DNA of 14,572 bases from Entrophospora sp. SA101 (lineage: Eukaryota > Glomeromycota > Glomeromycetes > Entrophosporales > Entrophosporaceae). The notes under the pieces were generated by a model. That model saw only the letters and a program-made list of their open reading frames with translations, made no database searches and had not been told where the DNA came from. Shown piece by piece: positions 7,533 through 14,572 of this stretch. How positions within the stretch are numbered: position 1 is the first letter of the stretch; each line of letters starts with the position of its first letter. The position numbers and the translations under genes were made by a program. Where the stretch lies: positions 19,311-33,882 of the forward strand of contig CAUDNR010004244.1 in assembly GCA_958430865.1 (NCBI GenBank), written 5' to 3'.

Positions 7533-8200
7533 GAGAGAGACGTCAGTAATTGGCCAATAATTACTGGTAAGTAAAAGAAGTTCAATTTCTTGTATCTACA
7601 AGAGTTTTGAGAAAACAGGGATATGTGCGCATCGCCCTCATACGCCTCTTGAGAGTCCACAGAGAACAAAAATCCTGAATGATCATTCGGGGCATCACAT
7701 AATCAAGATATTTACGCTCTATATATCTCAAGGTAACTCCCCAAAAACTCCTCCGTGCAAGATGCTCATATAATCGCCACCTTACAGGGCAGAAGGGTAA
7801 TCATAGACGACGCCATGACCAGCAACAATTATAATACCAATTATAAACCTTCTTTAAGATCACCCCGCCTTGCGACTGGGGCTCTCAGGAGCTGGATATT
7901 TCGGTGAAGAAAACCTTACCTAATTTGAACAGACTCCAATTCTGCGCAACTGACATATTCATAATGTGGAGGACCAATGACTTTGTGCCAATAAAGAGAG
8001 TAACAATCAGTAATTGAAACAACTCAATATTTTTGGATCTGCTAGGCTGCGTTTTTAAGAAAACAGGACATGTGCGCTCAACACCATACATGCGTGCATC
8101 GCGCCTCTTGAAGGTTACATACAGAACACGAAAATCTACTAAAAGCTAATCATATCTCAGTGAACCCTCAAGGCACATCCCAAAAACAAAAGCCATATAA

Positions 8201-8696
8201 ATAAAACCATCTTTTTTAGAACCCAGCAACAAGTATTTATTAATATTCCCTCGAATAACCTTTTTTTTTGGTTTGCCAAAGGCAAAACCATTCAGCTTTA
8301 ACGTCATCTGAGTAGACATGTAATTTTGATTACTATTGCTAAAATCATTATTGAAGAATTGTTTGTTGTAACGCATCATTCAATAACAGACAATAGCTAA
8401 GTCAACAACTTTCTTTGATTTTTTAATCTCCGAATATGTTGTTAACCCCAAAAATTATTGGGAAAGTAAAAACAAATTTTTTCCTTTCCCAATAATATGC
8501 TTTAACGTTGCCATGTGATAATGATATATCTCCCCATTTGCAGAGTTTTATACCCAATAATGTTTTACCAATTTTGTCGGGATATTCATTATATATTATA
8601 TATTTTGTCATCATCTGATCGTCATCACATTACTATTTTTTGATTTTTTTAATGATAGTTAAATTTTTGCATTCATGTTACACGAAATTGAAAACA
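8201..8696. other. Spacer with perfect 13-bp inverted repeat (8454-8496)
   Basis: No gene is recognised. The sequence ATTATTGGGAAAG (8454-8466) is matched exactly in reverse complement by CTTTCCCAATAAT (8484-8496) across a 17-nt loop. Two short minus-strand open frames (about 8379-8146, Lys/Asn-rich, and 8614-8423) have no family resemblance I can name, and the second contains the inverted repeat, so I do not call them genes. Confidence 0.5.
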
Positions 8697-8894
8697 CCTT
8701 TTGAGGTTCGAAATGGCACTCTGGGCAAAAAGCAACCTAAATTTTAATTTTTGCAGTTTTTACTATATTGATTTGTAAAAGTTTGCAATTTTTCAGCAAA
8801 TACATTTATCAGAAAGTCAGAAATATTTTATTATGATTCATAATTTTTATTGTTTACAATAATTTTTGGCCATTTGACTTTGAGCCTCAAAAAG
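8697..8894. repeat. Possible small inverted-repeat (MITE-like) element
   Basis: The left end CTTTTGAGGTTCGAAATGGC… (from about 8698) and the reverse complement of the right end CTTTTTGAGGCTCAAAGTC… (to about 8893) are imperfect inverted repeats of roughly 30 bp, both ending in a TGG-C-AAAA block. The span is about 195 bp with no coding capacity. Target-site duplications are not evident. It could be a degenerate foldback element; the call is tentative. Confidence 0.4.
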
Positions 8895-10924
8895 ATTGAA
8901 ATGGTCATATTACAGTCAGGGTTGTTACCAAATATGGAATTTCTAAATACTGTAATGATAAACAATCAAAACAAAAATGATTGGCTAATTTTATGCTGAT
9001 CTTTTCTTTGGAAAAAAAATAATTAAAAATAATGCTTTTTTATCAAGAAAACTTGGAAAAGGCTTTGTTAAATGGGCATATAACCTCCAAAATTATGTAT
9101 TATGTTTATTTTTGACTGCTTTATGAGTCTATCAAAAAATATTCAATAGCTTCAAATTATAATCATAAAATTACCATAAAAACTCACATCCGGAAAATAT
9201 AAAAAAATTTTACACATGTCAATTGTAAGTTTAATAATAAAAAAGTGTAAAACTTACATCGGCACTGTAGGATTTACACAATATTATGTCGGCATCATAA
9301 GATTTATGCAAGTTTATGCTAAATTAATTTCCTGATGCAATAACTTTTTTGTAATGGCTAAATATATTGATGAAATGTTTGAGTTATCATTCATCAGGAA
9401 TCTTGTTATTAAAATTAATAAAATTAATAAATAGTATCATGAAATATATTATAATTACAAATTAATTTGTAAAATTTTTGGATACAAATAAAGTCCATGA
9501 CAAACTTTGTATATGTATGTATATATATTTACTTCTTTATCTGCTTATCATTCATTTGTTGTTTGTGAGCCAGGTTTACATGGCCACAGTTAATTCTCTG
9601 GATATTTGCCACTACATCTTCAAACAAACATTTTTAAATTCTTAGCTAGTATTCACCATCATGGGTATAATTAGAATTAAAGATCTGAGCACTACTAAAA
9701 AAAAAAATAGCAAATAATCAAAAATTCAAGCCAAACTATGGCTCATATTGAACAAAAAAACTAATGTGTAATCCTTTTCAGATGAAGATGGATTAATAAA
9801 CTATATATCCAAGAGAATATATTAACTCTTTTTTAAATAAAATTTTCTATTGGTTTTTGGTATTCAAAAAAAAATCTTTGAATGGCCAATCAAAATTCGA
9901 AAAACAATTTCCATAGACTTACTTCATTAAGAGAATTGGTATGGTAGTTGTTTTATTTAAAATAGCCATATATTAACAAGGTTTGAAGCTTTTGATCAAT
10001 TTTATGTATGTTTGGCCTGTTGTGTGATGTAATTTCAACCATTTTGACTTCATGTATATTTATTTACAATATAATAATAATAATAAAAATTCATATAATT
10101 AAAACTCATAACTAAGAAGTTGTCAATGTTTTAATATTATTTTTTCTATTCAAGCAGCAAAAAAAAATCTCATTTTTTCAAAAAGCCAAAGGAAAAAAAA
10201 ACAAATAGATGTGATTACTATGTATGGGTATTAATAGAAGAGAGAGCTTTTTTAGAAAAAATGATGGTGATTATCAGTCCACAACTTGTCATTTCAGTTC
10301 TTTGAGCATGGTTGTCATTGTATTCTCTTTGACAGGTCTTTAATTTTTTAAAAAAAAGAAGATTATCATTATTATCATTATTATCAACACCACCATCTCT
10401 ATCCTCTCCACCATCTTCTGGTTCAGAACTTGTTAAAAAAGCAGTTTTATTAATAGATCAATTAATGTAAGTTCAATGACATAATAAATTCATAGATCCT
10501 TCTTTTAATTATTATTAACATTATTTCTCTCGCCTGAAGCTCTTCATAAACCAGATTATGTGCCAACTTGTGAGCTTTTTAAATTATTTGGCTTGTAAAT
10601 TGGCTCATGAAGAGCTTTTCTTCAGGACTCAAAGATGAATTTAGAATATGACTCAGATTGCTTGAACATCATTAAATTTTTTTAATGAAGGATTTGGACA
10701 CCTGTGAATTAATAATATTTCCTTAGATATCAATTGTTCCAAGTTATACTGACATCTGAATCCTGCCCAGAAATAAATTTGTTTACCTGTTGCTACATCT
10801 CCGATTTGGAAGTAGGTTTCATCACCAAAGACATTATAATATTATATATATACAGACTTATATAATGTATGGAGTTGTTCACCATCAATTAAGCAATCCT
10901 GCAAATTTATATTTAGCAAATCCT
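8895..10924. other. Gene-poor AT-rich stretch
   Basis: No supportable gene, RNA or element. Minor features are a two-copy 24-nt motif with offset about 30 bp (CGGCA…GATTTA…CA, about 9257-9310), TATATATG-type runs near 9510-9530, an AAT microsatellite near 10070-10086, an ATT/ATC run near 10360-10385, and many A/T homopolymers of 7-9 nt. On the minus strand at about 10455-10240 a stop-free stretch with no good ATG encodes an acidic Asp/Asn/Gly-rich peptide (SSEPEDGGEDRDGGVDNN), which may be a relic of a low-complexity exon. Confidence 0.5.
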
Positions 10925-12240
10925 GTCATTCTTACATCCAGAAGCAACAATTTGCTTATAAGTGGCTCTACATGGGCAGTATGTCTACTCATTGATCTAA
11001 TATTTTGTGCGCTCAATATATCCCATATTTGAGTATCACCATTACTCTAAACCTATAGAAAATATATTTATTTTTGCATCAATATAATTAAAAAATTATT
11101 TAATCTCTTCTGTGTTTGTATTCATGTTGATTTAACCCTAATATCATTCTTACAAATACTACAATTTGCTAATTCCGTGTCAAATGTTCTACACAAGCAG
11201 TATGCTCATTAATCTAATAAATTTATGCACTCAATATGTCCCATATTTAAGTATCACCATCACCCAATCCAATAGTTAACTGATCTCCAAGGAAGTTTTC
11301 AATTTTTATTTATACCATTATCAGTATTATTATAAAGTCATCCATCTAGACTTCACATCAGAAATTAACATCTTGATCCGATCTTAATATCAATCTTCCA
11401 CATAAGCAACAATTGCTTGTTCTATGTCAATTCATTGATCCAATCTCATTTATGCACTCAATATGTCTCATATTTGAGTATTGCCATTACTCCAATGAAG
11501 ACTGGAAATATATTTTCTATTTTTATTCCTACCATCTATCAGTATTATTAGAAAGCCATTTATCTAGCCTTGCACTCCAGAAATTAACATCTTGATCCGA
11601 CCTTAATATCATTCTTCCAAATAATACATTCTTACATCCGGAAGCAAAAATTTGCTTGTTCTATGTCAAAGATTCTACACAAGCAAAATGTCTACTTGTT
11701 GATCCAATCTTTGTCACTCAATATATCCCATATTTAAGTATCACCATCACTCAATCCAACGGTTGACTGATCTCCAAGGAAGACTGAAAGTCATCTAACC
11801 TCTCCTGTGTTTTTACAATTTGCTCATTCTATGTCAAAGATTCCACATGGTAATATGTCTACTCATTGATCTAATATTTTATGACACTCAATATATCCCA
11901 TATTTAGTATTGCTATTATTCAATCCAACAGTTAATTGATCTCCAAAAAAGACTGAAAATAAATTTTCAGTTATTATTTTTATTATTATCAATATTATTA
12001 GAAATTCATCTGTCTAGCCTTTATACTCCAGAAACTAACATCTTGATCTGATCCTAATATCATTCTTCCAAATACTACATTCTTAAATCCAGAGGCAATA
12101 ATTTTCTCATCAAAGGCTCTACAAGGGCAGTATGTCTACTTGTTGATCAATCTTTTATGCACCCAATACTTGAGTATTGCCATCACTCAATCTAACAGTT
12201 AACTGATTATTAAGAAAGACTGGAAATATGTTAAGCCTGA
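10925..12240. repeat. Array of about six diverged 170-275 bp repeat units
   Basis: The block CTCAATAT(A/G)TC(C/T)CATATTT, followed by AAGTAT(C/T)(A/G)CCATCAC, recurs at about 11012, 11230, 11457, 11717 and 11887, with a degenerate copy at about 12162; spacings are about 218, 227, 260, 170 and 275 bp. Other shared blocks are CATTCTTACATCCAGAAGCAA, TTTGCTTGTTCTATGTCAA, AGTATGTCTACT(C/T)(A/G)TTGATC, CAACAGTTAACTGATCTCCAA, CAGTATTATTAGAAA and AACATCTTGATCCGA. Units differ by deletions and many substitutions, so the array is old. No frame stays open across units. Some units hold a short hairpin, for example TTTGCTTGT / ACAAGCAAA at 11651-11659 and 11679-11687. It abuts the Polinton-like debris at 12252. 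Its origin is unknown. Confidence 0.85.
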
Positions 12241-12251
12241 GAAGTTTGAAA

Positions 12252-12968
12252 TCATCCTTTCCACTTTGCGTGCTTAGCATGTAAAGTTTGCAGTTGCCCA
12301 GCTTGAAAATTACATACCTGATGTAGTTGATTAAAATTATTTGTAATGGTATTTATTTGACCATGTAAATTATTTGCATGATTAGATAGACTACCAAGTT
12401 GCTGATAATGGACTTGTGACTGAGTGTTTTCCCAATCAGTTATTTCTTTTATTCTATGTACAGAATCATTAACAATTATAATCTTATTTAGAATATCTCT
12501 TTGATTCCAAGCTGATGTTTGAGGGTTTCTGACATAATCATCTATATGCCCATTGTTATCAAGAACTTTGTCATATAGATCAATTAACTCATTTGGAGCA
12601 GGTGGTTGAGGAGTATTTAATGCCATTTTTCTTTGGTGCAATGTAATCTCTTTTATTCTTGCTTTAAGAGTCAAAATCTTATCTTCAAGTGCTATTAATT
12701 GATTATCCCTGGATGTAAACCTTCTTCCTTATACTTAACATCTTTCAAAGTTTTCTTGAGTTGTATTGATAGCTCTTTTTTCTCTTTTTCAAGGTATCTA
12801 TTTCATCCCCCTTAAAACTAGCAAATTTCCTAAAAGATTGATTTCTCAATTACAGTACTCAAGATCTCGTTCTAGGGATTTAATTCTAGCCTTATATTCA
12901 GATATAATCTCATCATCTTCTGCTAACTGTTTGCATAATTCTTGATTTGTTCTGATAATTTCTTCCAT
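12252..12968 (-). pseudogene. Coiled-coil protein of Polinton-like element (broken)
   Basis: The protein reads from ATG at 12968 (MEEIIRTNQELCKQLAED…) and stops in frame at TGA 12848-12846 after 40 codons. Further downstream the same kind of Lys/Glu-rich coiled coil continues in other frames (…TLEKEKKELSIQLKK, then SRDNQLIALEDKILTLKARI), and the last 140 codons (12674-12252) are uninterrupted. The total would be about 235 residues: an N-terminal charged coiled coil, a Pro-rich hinge (NTPQPPAPNE), then a Gln/Asn-rich amphipathic C-terminus. At least one stop and two frameshifts break it. No enzymatic motif is seen. It is divergent from the integrase, with overlapping ATG codons at 12966-12969. 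The core RIKEITDWE is shared with the fragment at 331-660. Its role is unknown; it could be a structural or DNA-binding accessory protein. Confidence 0.65.
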
Positions 12969-13979
12969 GATATTTACTATGGATTTACAACCACAAATCG
13001 TAATTGATCCAAAAGAAGAATTAAGAATAGTCCTCAGGATGATTTATTATAAGCCTGAAGGATATTATAGATCATGTAAAAATTTATATAACATAACTAA
13101 AAAACATGGATTTAACTTCTTTTATATAGATGTATGTGAATGGCTATCTAAACAAGCATTATATCGAATTTACGCACCAAGACCTGGGTATATTCCTAGA
13201 CCTTCATATAATAATGTGGGACGTCCTAATGTGCTTCACTTTACTGATGTCCTTTACATGCCTTGGGATAAGATTAAAGGGAAGGTCTATAAATATGTGC
13301 TATCAATAGTTGATTGAAAAAACAGCAAAACATGTAGCTAAGGCATTTAAGAAAGTATACTCGAATTCAAATATTCCTCTTGTATGGCCTAGTACTCTTC
13401 AGGTAGATAGAGGAGGTGAATTTATGGGTGAATGCAAGAGACTTATGATAAAACATAATGTTAAAATTCAAGTTGTCTATTCTAAAAGAACACAAGGTAA
13501 AGTTGAAAGATTTAATGGAACTTTGGCTGAAAGATCATTTTGAGGTCAGTACTTGCTAGTGGAGGCGTTTCAAAGGCTTGGGTTACAGATAACACTGATA
13601 TCCTTATTGCTATGAATAATGAAAAAATGCGTCTACTTGGTATGAAACCTGCTGATGCTATCAAGCTAAGAAAAACGCCTAAGGCAAATGAATCTTTACC
13701 AGCTAATAGACCAATTGGTATGGGCTCCCTATTACTTCAAAAGTTCGGTATCTTTTACTTCCTGAGAACCTTGAAGGAAATAAGAGACGTCAAACTGACC
13801 CTAACTGGACTTTATCCATTTTTAAAATCAATCAAATAATTGTTGAAGATGAAAACCGGTTTTATATTACCTAAAAAAAAGGAGACCTAGATTCTGATAT
13901 CTGGGTTCCTAAACGATCTTTTGTTTGAGAAGAACTCTTTGTTGTTCTTCCTGATACTGAATTACCACCAAACATATGA
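12967..13979 (+). pseudogene. Polinton/Maverick-type DDE integrase (broken)
   Basis: This is a retroviral-like (rve) integrase of the Polinton class, which would insert the element's DNA into the host. Four pieces in shifted frames are seen. (1) 12967-13317 has an N-terminal helical domain, then the core start with first catalytic Asp at 13246-13248 (FTDVLYMPWD). (2) 13310-13543 has the second Asp at 13406-13408 (LQVDRGGEF) and the Glu at 13505-13507 (GKVERFNGTLAER). (3) 13540-about 13739 has WVTDNTDILIAMNNEK and MKPADAIKL. (4) About 13740-13979 is the C-terminal SH3-like tail with TDPNWTLSIFKI and a final TGA. Between pieces 1 and 2 about 13 residues normally present after SIVD are missing. 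Piece 4 has TAA at 13872 and TGA at 13926. The D-to-E spacing (32 residues) is slightly short. The alternative start at 12979 (MDLQPQ) is equally possible. Non-functional. Confidence 0.85.
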
Positions 13980-14572
13980 TTAAGTTAGTATTAACTCCAA
14001 GAAATTGCATAATTCCTCATCACTATACTTGATTTCTTCTACATTGTCATTTGGATCCTGGATCTTGTAATGGCCATAAGCATAGCTATTAATTCTGTCA
14101 TCTAAGATCCATTTCTTTGTATCAAGTGGACATAGAACTTTTTTTGTAGATTTTGTTAGATATATATTATGATTTTCTACTCTAAGTCTGTATATGTTAT
14201 CTGTAGTGTACACCTTATTATCAAATAGACAATCTCAGTACATATCTATAGATAATTCCTCTTTTACTACATTTTTCGGTATACCCTTAGCCTTTTTAGT
14301 AATTTGTCTATTCTCGATCTCAAATGCGTACATCTTGGCTCTTAGACCTATAAATTCTCACATTGAAGTTCCACAACATTCATCTTTGAATTTACCTATG
14401 GCTGCTTTATTTTCCACATTGTATAGAGGATGAGTCTTAGGATAATTACTAAAATCAAATAATTGTGAATTCTTAGCCATATCTTCATACACTCACTGGT
14501 CATAAATATAAGGACACTTGCAGATCATTGGAAATAATTGAATAAAGAAACATGAAAAAAAATAAAAATTTT
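13980..14572 (-). pseudogene. Protein-primed DNA polymerase B, C-terminal fragment (broken)
   Basis: This looks like the C-terminal end of the family-B DNA polymerase carried by Polinton/Maverick elements, which would replicate the element from a protein primer. Reading from the window edge toward 13980, one frame carries a run of family-typical signatures: VYEDMAKNSQ, FDFSNYPKTHPLYN, IGKFKDECCG, EFIGLRAKMYAF, KKAKGIPKNVV, DCLFDNKVYTT and, at the tail, LCPLDTKKWILDD…YAYGHYKI. No frameshift occurs over about 170 codons, but three in-frame TGA codons interrupt it (14495-14493, 14360-14358, 14237-14235). The catalytic motif C (YxDTDS) expected just upstream of VYED is not intact near 14520-14540. 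The similarity ends near the A/T-rich window edge, so truncation there is possible. The stop TAA (13982-13980) directly abuts the integrase stop. Confidence 0.8.

Larger units (their letters stand above)
6811..8200. repeat. Upstream spacer repeat, about 2.4 units of 560-590 bp
   Basis: Three direct, diverged copies: unit A about 6829-7398, unit B about 7399-7958, partial unit C about 7959-8200. Shared blocks recur in the same order: a start block like GACCAATGACTTCGTGCC; a 12-bp-stem hairpin; CAGTAATTG(G)CCAATAA; TTCAATTTCTTGTATCT; ATGTGCGCATCGCC with GCCTCTTGA; CCCCAAAAACTC; GGGCAGAAGGGTAATCAT; ATGACCAGCAACAATTATA; and a 38-bp block (7328-7365 and 7889-7926). Spacing between matching blocks ranges from about 517 to 588 bp because of indels. 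Short open frames in the copies do not keep the same length or ends, so the repeat is probably non-coding. Its position about 0.5 kb upstream of the 18S start suggests an rDNA spacer repeat, though an unrelated satellite or element is possible. Confidence 0.85.

Noticed and set aside
8146..8379. Lys/Asn-rich 77-codon minus-strand frame
   Set aside because: No recognisable domain, AT-driven composition, and overlap with the decayed third spacer repeat unit. There is not enough evidence for a gene.
10240..10455. Acidic Asp/Asn/Gly-rich minus-strand reading stretch
   Set aside because: It lacks a start codon in a sensible place and is largely explained by an ATT/ATC microsatellite. Kept only as a possible exon relic.
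10790..11032. Plus-strand 80-codon frame and the similar frame at 11413-11595
   Set aside because: Both lie wholly or partly in the diverged repeat array. The frames are not conserved between units.
13980..14500. UGA recoded as a sense codon
   Set aside because: The neighbouring genes of the same element also carry frameshifts and a premature TAA, so general decay is the simpler explanation.
1..14572. tRNA genes, 5S rRNA, CRISPR arrays, bacterial operons
   Set aside because: No B-box-like GTTCRANNC in a cloverleaf context, no 5S core, and no regularly spaced short repeats with unique spacers were seen. The sequence is clearly eukaryotic nuclear.

Overview
The window looks like a low-GC fungal nuclear contig, most likely from an arbuscular mycorrhizal fungus (Glomeromycotina, Rhizophagus/Gigaspora-like). 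I infer this from a 45S-type rDNA unit with fungal 5.8S and SSU signatures, a single rDNA unit without neighbouring units, and decayed Polinton/Maverick-type genes (integrase, protein-primed DNA polymerase B) of a kind abundant in those genomes. The genus assignment rests on recall, not on a search.

Layout: (1) 1-760, spacer carrying a decayed coiled-coil reading frame of mobile-element type. (2) 761-6293, one complete rDNA unit on the minus strand: 18S (6293-4529), ITS1, 5.8S (4406-4251), ITS2, 28S (4114-761). (3) 6294-8200, upstream spacer with about 2.4 copies of a 560-590 bp repeat containing a conserved hairpin and a nested 107/98 bp duplication. (4) 8200-10920, AT-rich sequence with no supportable gene but some inverted repeats. 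(5) 10925-12240, an array of about six diverged, non-coding repeat units. (6) 12252-14572, wreckage of a Polinton-like element: a coiled-coil protein (minus) head-to-head with an integrase (plus), which runs tail-to-tail into the C-terminus of a type-B DNA polymerase (minus). All three are broken by stops, and the first two also by frameshifts.

The most notable point is that the rDNA unit, although full length, appears non-functional. Residues conserved in essentially all cytosolic ribosomes are changed in the 18S 530 loop and decoding site and in the 28S peptidyl-transferase centre, A-loop and P-loop. The 28S also carries an exact 204 bp tandem duplication that doubles the sarcin-ricin loop. 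I read it as a decaying rDNA pseudogene isolated among mobile-element debris. No intact protein-coding gene can be supported anywhere in the window.
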